A stretch of DNA of 64,000 nucleotides. Origin: Lasiodiplodia sp. COLG20. Its lineage: Eukaryota > Ascomycota > Dothideomycetes > Botryosphaeriales > Botryosphaeriaceae. A program made the translations under genes and the position numbers. Below are positions 33,680-44,783 of this stretch, one piece after another; position 1 is the first letter of the stretch, and each line of letters begins with the position of its first letter. The notes beneath the pieces are model-generated. The model worked only from the letters and a program-made list of their open reading frames with translations, did no database searches and had not been told where the DNA came from. The stretch is taken from positions 7,192,001 to 7,256,000 of the forward strand of contig VNWV01000001.1 of the NCBI GenBank assembly GCA_009801085.1. The letters run 5' to 3'.

Positions 33680-33893
33680 CATAGCGCACGAAGAATAGCA
33701 GGGCTCTAGAACACAGCGCGATGCCTCAGATTTTCCAGAAAAATGACATATGTGGGAAGGTGAAGCTATCATCCAGACGAGAATGTGGAATTTAAAATTC
33801 TACATACACATCCAGACAATAGCTTCAACTACCCATGACATGAACAACTAAAAAAGCAAATCCACGCTAGCCATCGGCTGTGAGAGAGGACTG
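33680..33893 (-). mobile_element. MITE copy 2 (reverse orientation, degraded end)
   Basis: Read on the minus strand from 33893 it starts CAGTCCTCTCTCACAGCCGA, flanked by TA at 33894-33895. It continues GATGGCTAGCGTGGATTT like copies 1 and 3. The inner inverted repeat on AAGCTATTGTCTGG is present. The far end (about 33680-33700) keeps CTATTCTTCG but the terminal repeat is unrecognisable, so the left border is approximate. Many differences from the other copies are C-to-T or G-to-A. Confidence 0.75.
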
Positions 33894-34240
33894 TACAGCC
33901 AATTTCTTTAACAAGAGAAACCGTCCGAAAGCTGAAGGCATCATGTATGGTTTTGGAAAGGGAGAAAAATGGAACTTCCACGCCTGGATAAGAGATGCTC
34001 GCTTTTCGCCATGGCGGAGTTTAGTTTGATAGGACATCCTAAGTATCAGGCAAATCACAGTTCATGGAAATGAATCTCCGACTATCAAGCAGTGACGGCA
34101 ATGGAGCCTGGTAAGCCGAATGCTGACGGGCGGTAGTATCCGACCTACTCGGATCTATCCGACACTGGCTTCAAGCAGGATTTATTTCATTTCCGCGCCA
34201 TCTATCCCGATTTTCAAAAGCCGTGTCATGAGCAAGGATA

Positions 34241-34446
34241 CAGTACCCTCTCGCAGCCGGTGGCTAGCGTGGATTTTTTTGCTCATGTCATGGGTAGATG
34301 AAGCTATCATCCGGACGTATATGTAGAATTTTTAATTTGACATTCTCGTCCGGACGATAGCTTCAATTACCCATACGTTGTTGTTTTTTAAAAAATAAAA
34401 AAGATGAGGCATCGTTACCTTCGAGAATCCCACTATTCTTCGCGCA
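34241..34446 (+). mobile_element. MITE copy 3 (right end lost)
   Basis: It starts CAGTACCCTCTCGCAGCCGG after a TA at 34239-34240, with the family inner inverted repeat (GAAGCTATCATCCGGACG and its mate CGTCCGGACGATAGCTTC). The family block CTATTCTTCGCGC is present at about 34433-34445, but the terminal repeat beyond it is missing. The right border is therefore approximate. Confidence 0.75.
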
Positions 34447-34493
34447 GTACCTCTTTGTAGAGTGGTAGCAACTATATGAATATCATCGAGCAC

Positions 34494-34514
34494 TTTTTTT
34501 TTTTAAAAAAAAAA
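34494..34514. repeat. T11A10 self-complementary run
   Basis: Eleven T followed by ten A, a perfect AT palindrome about 50 bp right of MITE copy 3. It may be a poly(A)-derived scar or a transcript-end signal. Nothing decides. Confidence 0.6.
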
Positions 34515-34608
34515 GAAGAAATTACATCTACCGAAACCTCCTTCCCAATTGCTCACAGGATCATCGGAAAGATGTCATATCTTCCCGAGATGACTCTTAC
34601 GGTGGAGT

Positions 34609-34638
34609 CTGCAGACCTGCAGACCAGACCTGCAGACC
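34609..34638 (+). repeat. Three copies of CTGCAGACC
   Basis: Copies begin at 34609, 34617 (overlapping the first by one base) and 34630, about 200 bp upstream of the methyltransferase ATG. They could be regulatory or simply a short tandem duplication. Confidence 0.5.
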
Positions 34639-34826
34639 TTGCAAGCTTTTACTCCGGAAGGATGCGCCCTGCAAGGGTGCCTTACTCGCGTCGACACATC
34701 CTAGCTTAAAACCCCACGTCATCCCCGCATTTGTGCCTGAACACAAGCTTTCTCTTCCACCCCGCCAATCCACATCTCAAGAGCCATAAAGTAAGAGAGC
34801 ATCTTTCCGCCTCTACCATTTGACCA

Positions 34827-35747
34827 ATGATACCGCTCCTCCTCCGCCCGACCATTTCCGCCCGCCCTCGCATCATCCATACCATCTCCAAAACATTCCT
34901 CCTGTCCACCACCACACGAGCCACCATGTCGTCATCCTCGGCCCCCACCCTGGACTGGAACGCCGCCAACTACCTCCGCTTCGCCGACGAGCGCACGCGA
35001 CCTGCCCGGGACCTGCTCGCCGCCATCCCGCCTCTGCCAACAACCTCTTCTCCCCGCATCATCGACCTCGGCTGCGGCCCAGCCAACTCGACCACGCTGC
35101 TCGCCGAGCGCTACGCCGGGGCCGACGCGCGCATCACCGGCGTCGACTCCAGCCCGAACATGCTCGCCAAAGCGCGCAAAGTGCTGCCGTCCGCCGCCTT
35201 CGTCGAGGGCGACCTGCGCACGTACGAGCCCGACGACACTGGTGCCTCTGACCCGGTCGACCTGTTCTTCACCAACGCGGCGCTGCACTGGCTGCCCGAC
35301 GCGGAATTGCTGCCGGCGATCAAGCGCTGGGTCGGGCATCTAAAGCCTAAGGGCGGGGTTTTTGCGATGCAGGTCCCGGACAACGTGCGCGAGCCGAGCC
35401 ACATGCTGATGGCGGAGGTGGCGAAGGAGCTGGGGGTGGCCGAGGTTGGGCGCGCGCCGTTTCCGGAGCCGAGGGTGTTGGTGGAGGAGTTGCTGCCGTT
35501 GTGTGAGAGGGTGGATGTTTGGCATACGGTGTATAATCATCGGTTGGAAAGGGGCGCGGAGGGCGTGTTGGATTGGTTTAGGGAGAGTGGGCTTAGGCCG
35601 TATTTGGAGGGGTTGGAGGAGGGGGAGGAGAGGAAGAGGTTTGAGCGGGTGTATTTGGAGAAGGTGAGGGAGGCGTATCCGCCGTTGAGGGATGGGAGCG
35701 TGTTGTTGAGGTTTCCGAGGCTGTTTTTGGTTTGTGTGAAGAAGTAG
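34827..35747 (+). CDS. Trans-aconitate methyltransferase-like enzyme
   Basis: A single ORF of 306 aa. From residue 42 the protein reads LDWNAANYLRFADERTRPAR and then IIDLGCGPANSTTLLAERY (SAM-binding motif I) and ITGVDSSPNMLAKAR. These match the bacterial-type trans-aconitate 2-methyltransferase (TAM), which methylates trans-aconitate formed from the TCA-cycle intermediate cis-aconitate. FFTNAALHWLPD is a further family block. The first 33 residues (MIPLLLRPTISARPRIIHTI and onward) are rich in Arg and hydrophobics without acids, like a mitochondrial presequence. A second ATG at 34926 would give a 273-aa form without it. The gene has no introns, unlike most neighbours. Transfer from bacteria is possible but unproven. 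Confidence 0.85.
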   Translation: MIPLLLRPTISARPRIIHTISKTFLLSTTTRATMSSSSAPTLDWNAANYLRFADERTRPARDLLAAIPPLPTTSSPRIIDLGCGPANSTTLLAERYAGADARITGVDSSPNMLAKARKVLPSAAFVEGDLRTYEPDDTGASDPVDLFFTNAALHWLPDAELLPAIKRWVGHLKPKGGVFAMQVPDNVREPSHMLMAEVAKELGVAEVGRAPFPEPRVLVEELLPLCERVDVWHTVYNHRLERGAEGVLDWFRESGLRPYLEGLEEGEERKRFERVYLEKVREAYPPLRDGSVLLRFPRLFLVCVKK

Positions 35748-36415
35748 GGCATGGGGTGCGTTGCTGGGTTGGGAAGGTCGAGGCGGACGGAATACTCTCT
35801 ACTCTTTCTCTTTTTTGTATTCCTTTTGTTTGGTCTATACGCAGGGGGTCTTAAGAGGTGAGCGATGCCTAGATGAGAGAGAGACAAGCTGAAGTTCAAT
35901 GAGGTTATTATACGCTTGTATCATCAAAACATGTGGAATATTCTTCATGTTGTCTTCTTTGTATCACGTTTGCGAGTTTTTTCCGCTTGAGATAACCGGC
36001 AGATCCCTCACTGACGCTCGTTAGGTAACGTTGTTTAGCGCCCTACATGGATAAGCAATGCCAAGTCGGCACCCAAAACAGACGTCAATCCTGTATCGAG
36101 GAATCGGATTCCGGGTAAGCATTTACCAGATGATCGTCACTCCTACCTCAATGCAATTGTTTCCCCGCAAGCTACCCCCCCACATTTCGGATCTTGTTTA
36201 ATTACCCCAGACCGAAGTGCCGAATTCCCCGACATTAAGTCAGGTACCGAGGAACTATAGCGCTATGCGTGCGGGTTCGATGTGGGCAAAGCGTTCTTCC
36301 TCGTATCTTCCGACATCTACTCGATGCAATCAGCCTCTACCATTACCCGGCTCCATTTAAAAGTGGGTGCATGGAAACAGACAAGCCAACACCCTTGGTG
36401 CATCCGTCAACCCCT
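35748..36415. other. Intergenic region
   Basis: About 670 bp with the methyltransferase 3' end and the esterase promoter. A pyrimidine-rich leader precedes the esterase ATG. Upstream in-frame ATGs exist (36269, 36371) but would bury the signal peptide. Confidence 0.4.
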
Positions 36416-38174
<1,759 letters not shown>

Positions 38175-38450
38175 GTCAGACAGCCGTCTGCAAAATAAGC
38201 TCTGGATATTCTGAGGCAGTGTTTGATGTTCACGGTCCTACGATTAGCCCGAGCGAATCGTCAGACAGAGAGACAGAGTCGTACAACAGTAACACGTGCC
38301 GTATTTAGGCAGCACTTTTGCGGGGTAGAGGCGCCTTGACATACATAAGGCAACCTCGATAATTGAGTCCCATACTATCACTCCAAAAAACCTTTCCCAT
38401 ACTTTTGATAAACCGTAAACGCTCTTCTTGCTCAAGTACCAAGCTTCGAG

Positions 38451-41355
38451 ATGTCCCTCAATCCGCCGTTCCGCCTTCAAGGGATTCCCGTGTCTCTTGA
38501 CAAGGCTGAAATTCAAGCTCATTTGATAAGTGACCCGGACATTAGTTTGTGTCTTGAAGAAGGTGTGTAGGATGACCCATGAAACATCTGTAGTCTGCAC
38601 AGAGTATAAGCTCTGCTAGTGGCTGACTATAAGATAGCAAAAAATGGGCAGAAGTGGCAGGAGTCGGATTCGGAGATCGAACCTGAGCAAACCGAACAGC
38701 TACACATCATCACTCTTGCTCATTCTCCTGGAGATACGAGCAGAAACACAGCAGTCTGGGAATTTACCTGCCAAGTCGAAGCACAAGTCGTCATTCCAAG
38801 GCTGGACGGGAGGCTAATTCAATGCTCCTGTGTGGTCTGCAAGAAAGGAAACCATTGTGGTTCTTCCATGGAGATAGATTGCAATTGCTATGGCCTGACG
38901 AGCCTTCATTCGCCCGCCGGATACGATGTGGACTGGGAGATTGAGTATGTGATAGCTTATACTCCATCGTTAAACTGGGCCCTATGGCTACATGTGCTAA
39001 CTAAAATCTCAGTATCATTGCATTATCGGGGTTCATGGATCATCCTCTCCTGCAGTTCCAGCAGAACGATGGAGATTTCATGTGGTTGAGAGACGAATTG
39101 CCCGAGGACATTCCCACAGCCAGGATTTTCACTTACGGTTATTCTTTCGCCAGGGCCTGCAGGTCACTCAGACCAGAAAATTTGTCCGATCAAGAAGAAT
39201 TATTAACTCAGGCGATTGCCAACCTGGGGTCAGATTTTGTTGAAGCGCTTCAACTTGTTCGATCGGGAATGGTAATTACCGATTGATTCACAAATAGCAT
39301 TCTAGGCAATTCTGACCTCTATGCAGTTTCTCGCACCCAAAAAACCGTTGGTACTCATTGGACACAGTGTCGGAGGAATTGTCATAAAAGAGGTACGCAT
39401 CCTGAAGCTAAACTTCCGCTTGGTCCTAATTAGCATCCAGGCCATCATGCAGATGCTGATGGGGGCCGAAAGTGAACATTTGGCTATCGTCAACTCAATT
39501 GCTGGTATACTCTTCTTTGACACACCGCATCGAGGTATGAACCGCTACTATCCAGGATTTAGGACTGCATGGCAGAGAGACCTAAAGTCCTTGGCACGCT
39601 TCGCACGAAACCATGCGCTGGTTAGACATGCCAGTAAGTTTGAGCGACTGTTTGTCGTGGATAATTGCGACATCATCTGCTTTCACGCGGCTCGCCAAAT
39701 GAGATTAGGAGAATTTAAGGTAAGGCACTGCCAATAAGCCTCAATCATTATCCTCAACGGCAGAAGTTAACTTTGTTTAATCCAGGACTCATATGAGAAG
39801 ACTATGATCGTCGAGGCAGATTCAGCAATTGCTTGCCATCCTCTAAGCCGCGGTTTTTTCCAGGCAATTCGAATAGAAACGGACCATTGGGAAATGGTCC
39901 AATTCGATCCCCATGATTCCAATTATGTCACGAAAGTACTTCCAATGTTGCAGAAGTACCGGAAGAGAGGTAAGCGAGGACCTACTTTAGATAATATTAT
40001 TTTACTAATCAACTTGGTAGGGGAAACAAGGCCAGAATTTGGTCCTGAAACAGTCTTCAGGCTCCGAGGCATCCCACGAGATTGCCCAACGCACGTGCTG
40101 CCATCGCTCGTAAAGGCATGTTTAAGGATACCAAAAGCTACTGGTATTCATGTCGGTTCGATGGCAACAGACCCTGTCGATAGAAGTGAACTTATTGCGA
40201 CCTTATCCTTTTCGAAGGTGCCAGTCAAGCTCTCAAAGAGGCTTAGTAGGCATGGTTCCGGTGACGAGTGGGAATTTCACCGTTTGAAGGCTGGAAATTT
40301 TGAAAATGTCCATCTTGTATTGGACAAACACTTTCGCGGCCTTACACCTTTGCATTCATGCAACGACGACAGTTGTAGGACGGAGTAAGTCCCTTGTTTC
40401 TCCGGTCGGGATGGTGCTAATTATTCATAGCCTAATTGCTCTTTCAGGACTTAATGGTCACGCATTTGGGTCCTTTAAAGTGAAAGGAGACTCATTCATG
40501 TGGCTTCGAGACTCACTTCCAGAAAAGCTTCCGGGGGTCCGTATCTTTATATACGGGTACGATACCCAGCTTGTTGGAAGTCGATCGTTTCAGACGTTGC
40601 AGGACCTTGGTACGAGCCTTCGCGATACTCTTCACACCATTGAAACGGTAAGTAAGACCAAACAATCTACCCTTGTAATTAGATGCCGACTGCATGTTAC
40701 TATAGCCGAGGCCCACAATCTTGCTAGGGCATAGCCTTGGAGGGCTCGTGGCAAAAGAGGTATGTCTATAAACCCCACTAACTCAAATAGTACACTAATG
40801 TATTAGGCAATGGCCGCTATGAACTATTATGCCACGCCCCCTGATATTCGGTTCTTGCGTTCAATCCAGGGGATATTGTTCTTCGGCACGCCTCATCTGG
40901 GAATGGACATCAGCTCACTCGTCCCTCTTGTGGGAAACAATCCAAACCTAGGTTTGCTTGAGAGTCTAAGAATTGGCTCCACGGGTTTGATAGATCTTGG
41001 GGTGGAGTTTAAAAGTGCGCTCACGCACGGAAGTGCTTCAATCAAGTCGTTTCACGAGACAGTAGAGTCGCCAACGGCCTTTAGGGTAAGTTCCTGATCA
41101 CACCACATATGGCTGTTAAGTAATAAATTAATCTTGTAAAATCAGGAGAGAACGAAAGATAACACCCGCGGGATGTGGTCGATGAGCGGACCGCCAGCAA
41201 AACTGGTGAGCGTGCGATCAGCCACGTATGGTGGAGGACATCCACATCCTATCAACCGTGATCATTCGAACCTAGTCAAGTTTGATGGGCCTTACGACCA
41301 GGTGTATAGGCACACTCTGGACATATTGAGAAGAATGGTTTGGAGATATCTATAA
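38451..41355 (+). CDS. Tandem double SesB-like alpha/beta-hydrolase
   Basis: Eleven exons: 38451-38562, 38620-38944, 39013-39271, 39327-39392, 39441-39719, 39786-39969, 40021-40384, 40431-40647, 40706-40759, 40807-41085 and 41146-41355. They join to exactly 782 aa. It contains two copies of one architecture. Each has an N-terminal region (FRLQGIP / FRLRGIP, later GLTSLH / GLTPLH), then an alpha/beta-hydrolase starting IIALSG / LIALSG, with FMWLRD, FTYGYS / FIYGYD, nucleophile Ser246 in LIGHSVGG and Ser612 in LLGHSLGG, FFDTPHRG / FFGTPHLG, and a final DH (His381, His753). SesB-type domains are known as N-terminal effector domains of fungal NLR-like proteins. Here no NB or repeat domain follows. 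There is no ATG suited to a separate second gene, and an intron (39970-40020) bridges the modules in frame. Confidence 0.82.
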
Positions 41356-41584
41356 ACGGCTATCATCCAACCGACTGCGACTCAACCAAAATGCAATTAG
41401 TTGGCAACGTTTGAGGCCCACCCTGCTTAGGTTAGGTTAATTTCCCGTACCACAACATCAATAGAAAAACTTCCTGCATCGTGTTTACTTCAGATACATT
41501 AGTGTGCACAAATTCACCTCCTACCCATCCAGAGCCTCGATAGGTACAGAACCTACTGGCCTCAACCCTCTAGTGTGTATACCA

Positions 41585-43940
41585 CTACATCTTCGCCTTC
41601 CCCCCCACCCCCGTCCCCAGCACCTCCACCGGCACCTCGACAACCTTATCCCTAAAATAATCCGCGAACCCCTTCCCGAACGCATCCAACCTCGTCGCGC
41701 TACTCACACCCCTCCCCAGCAACCCATACACAACAAAATGCACCGCCTTTATCCGCGCAAACTCGACCCGCTCGATCCTGTACACGCCCTTCGCCGCATC
41801 CCCGCCCAGCAGCTCCCACATCCGCTTCCGCGACAAGAAGCTCCGCAACCAATCCCACTGCTTCTGTTCCTGCTCAGGGTCGTTCCAGCTGCGCACGAAG
41901 ATTCCGACGTTCAGATTCCCGCCTTTGTCGCCGGAGCGCGCGAGCGCGATGTCGCCGAGGCGGATACGGGCGGTGCTGGTGGTGGAGGGGAAGGAGACGG
42001 GAGAGGTGGTGTCGTAGGTGTCGCGCGGGCCGAGCGGCGCGTAGGTGGGCGGATGGCCGGCTGGGTGCGAGGAGGTGGTTTCGCCGGTGGTGGGGGAGAC
42101 GAAGTGCGCGGTTTCGGCGAGGCGGGACTGAGGCCAGAGGGCTGGGTAGAAGGCGAGGTAGGGTTTGGGAGATGCGGTGCGCCAGTCTAGGGAGCAGTGA
42201 TAGCCTGGGGAAGGTTAGCCGTGTGTGGGGTGGTGCCAGGGGGTGGTGGGTTGGGGGTTTACCGTGGAAGTGTCGGAGGGAGATGCTGTTGACTGCTGGG
42301 GCTAGCTTTTTCAGAGCGGCTTCGGAGCGGGATTGGGCGACGATGCGGATGTACATGGTGCTGCTGTTTTGGTCCCACGGGTTTTCGGCTGGGACGCCGA
42401 TGCTGGCGTGTTTCCATCAGTACCGGGATGGTCGGTGGGAAGTGCTGATTACTTACCGCTGGAATTCCAGGATATCGAGCTTTCGTATTAGATCCTCGCC
42501 TATCTGCCTCCGGACCTGCTTCTCAAACAACTCGCACTTCTCCCGCCAGCCATACCCCGTCGCGTTGACGAGAATCTGGCACTCGTATCCGCCCTTGTAG
42601 AAGACGGCTAACTTCGTAGTCGGCGGCGGGGGCAACCCCTTGATCCCGCTCACACGAACACTGCAGAAGCCCGTCAGCATTAGAACCAAAAGACAAGGAG
42701 TCAAAGAACACCCACCGATCCTTCCCCACCCCCTCGACCTCGACCCCATCCAACACAGCCTTCACATCACTATGCAAATACACATTCCCCTGCAACTCAT
42801 ACAGCAACTGGCACCTCACCGTCTCCACATCCACCACACCCCCCGTCCCCTCATGCTTCGTCACCACACACGCCCCATCCCCATCCACCTCCGCAATCGG
42901 GAACCCAGGCTCGAGAAACGTGTCCAACCCCCCATACCTCCCCTCCTCGTTAAACCCCGCAAAGTTTCCGCCCGAAACATACGCCGAGCACTCAATCAAA
43001 TGCCCCGCAACGAGCGCGCCAGCCAGCGCGTCGAAGGCGCTATCATCCCACCCCCACCAGTACCACGCCGCCGCGACGACGGGACTAGCGTCGGCGACGC
43101 GCCCCGCGATGACGATGTCGGCGCCGTGCCGGAAGGCGGTTAAGATGCCGCGCGCGCCGAGGTAGGCGTTGGCCGAGACGATGGGCTGGCCGCCTCCTTC
43201 CTTACCCTCCTCCCCGTCCCCGTCCCCTCCGCGCAAGAACGCAAACGCCTCCTCCTTACCACCCTCCTCCTCCTCCTCCGCAGCATCCAAATGCGGCAAC
43301 CACCCCACCGCCTCCTCCCTCGTGCGCGGCATGTTGCTGCGGCCGATCTGCGCGCGCAGGTCGTCGCCATCAACATAAGCAACACGGAGGTCGTGGTGAC
43401 CTTTCTCGTGGGCGAGGGCGGCGACGCGCTGGGCCAGGCCGCGCGGGTTGAGGGCGCCGCCGTTGATGGCGACCTTGATGCGGTTGGCGGCGAGGGCGTC
43501 GAGGGCGGACGACAGGCCGGCCAGGGCGGATGGCTCGAAGCCTGGGTGCTGGCCGGACGCGTGGGCGGTGGCGTTGGCTGCGAGGTTGATTTCTGGGGTG
43601 GGGGTTAGCTTTTTTATTTCATTTTTGTTTGAAACGGAGTGGGCTTTTTCTTTCTAACTGCTTGGTGAGAGGGGTGGGGCTGGTGATGGGTGTTTGTAGT
43701 GGTGGTTGGGTTTGCGTGGGATATACTGACCGGCTAGGTAGTCGCCCGTGATAAAGTCGACTTGGCCGAGGGTTGCTTGTTTGTACATCTCGATTGACGG
43801 ATCTCCTGTTGAGAGGATTAGCTGGGCACTGCGGATTGATGCTGGAAAGGTGTTTCGGAGCTCCTACCGCAGTATCCTGAGCAATTGGCGATGCGGACTG
43901 GCCGCTTCCCGAATTCGCCTTCACGCCATGAAGACACCAT
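41585..43940 (-). CDS. AtuA-like/DUF1446 protein (acyclic terpene utilisation family)
   Basis: Six exons: 43940-43868, 43805-43731, 43592-42716, 42660-42457, 42402-42263 and 42204-41585. They close to 662 aa. The N-terminus reads KRPVRIANCSGYCGDPS, then VDFITGDYLAEINLAANA, VAINGGALNPRGLA, ADIVIAGRVADASP and ECSAYVSGGNFAGF, the classic DUF1446/AtuA blocks. The C-terminal domain has ARSGDKGGNLNVGIF, the AtuA ferredoxin-like tail that is a separate protein in some bacteria. AtuA is needed for citronellol/geranyl-CoA breakdown in Pseudomonas, though its reaction is unclear. An acidic Glu-rich insertion lies around the middle. The start at 43940 was preferred to 44033. It is divergent from the CoA-transferase gene, separated by 843 bp. 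Confidence 0.9.
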
Positions 43941-44543
43941 GACTGAGGAATAGACGAAAGCCGAATTGGTTCTGAAGATTATGAGGAGTGCAGTGCGGAA
44001 AAGGAGGCGCGAGAGCAGACTGATGGCCTCCAATGGAATAACGTGAGAGTTTTACACTCTCGCATCAACCGAATGTTGTATTTTCGCAACTGAGGACGCG
44101 GACGCTATATAGCAAGCTGGCCCCTTGCAAAAAAGCCGCCCAATAATGACGAAAATCCCGAGTCATGACTTTCGTCGATGCGGGCAAAGCCACCGCCCAT
44201 CACTTGCGTCGCCCTGTGACCACCATCAACAGCCCACCATCTCCGACTTTTCCCCTCTCTAGCCGGGTATAGCAACGTGAGGGGCACGGACGACGATGAG
44301 GGGTAAGTTAGGTGTACGTACCAGCGCACTATACACACATTCGCGACTCTGATTGGCCCGCTCTGCAATTGGGATCGAAGCCCCGGCGCCGGAGTTTCGC
44401 GAGGGGGTTTGATCCAAAACTCCGCCCGAGGTTCTCCACCCACAGCCAAACGGCAGCGATCTGCAAGTCGAAACTCCGGACCGCGAGAAACCACTCCATA
44501 GGGGCCTGACCGGGCGACGTATCTAGAACTAGGCCCGCGCCTC

Positions 44544-44583
44544 GGCCGACCGACGGCGGGGCAGTGTCATTCGACGGTCGGCC
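44544..44583. promoter_or_regulatory. Inverted repeat GGCCGACCG/CGGTCGGCC
   Basis: Perfect 9-bp arms at 44544-44552 and 44575-44583, 22 bp apart, with additional CGG triplets between them. Zn2Cys6 dimers commonly bind paired CGG triplets, so this is a candidate operator for the cluster regulator. Confidence 0.4.
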
Positions 44584-44681
44584 CGACGGGCTGTCTGAGG
44601 ACTGATCACACACCCATGAGCTGCTATTATCCGTGCGTCAGCGTAGTAGAAAGAACAGACGACTTCTGCGGGGATAAAATG

Positions 44682-44689
44682 TATAAAAA
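44682..44689 (+). promoter_or_regulatory. TATA box of the CoA-transferase gene
   Basis: TATAAAAA lies 95 bp upstream of the ATG at 44784, in a normal core-promoter position. Confidence 0.55.
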
Positions 44690-44783
44690 CGCGTGGCCCA
44701 TCGCCGGAACTCACGTTAGGTCCAATCCATCTCCTCCAACTTTCTTTTATTAAAAGCAAATTAAAAAACGAAACTAGCCAAAA

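Larger units (their letters stand above)
33244..34826. other. 1.6-kb intergenic region with two MITE copies
   Basis: It contains the SCP160 3' region (T-rich up to about 33540), two MITE copies in opposite orientation, an 11-T/10-A run and short direct repeats before the methyltransferase gene. No gene is evident. Confidence 0.6.
43941..44783. promoter_or_regulatory. Divergent promoter: AtuA-like and CoA-transferase genes
   Basis: An 843-bp region between two divergent cluster genes. It contains a perfect 9-bp inverted repeat with CGG-type cores (44544-44583) and a TATA box 95 bp upstream of the CoA-transferase ATG. Co-regulation by the nearby Zn2Cys6 protein is inferred. Confidence 0.5.

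Noticed and set aside
40021..41355. Second hydrolase module as a separate gene
   Set aside because: There is no suitable ATG before its N-region, and a clean intron (GTAAGC to GGTAG) joins it in frame to the first module.
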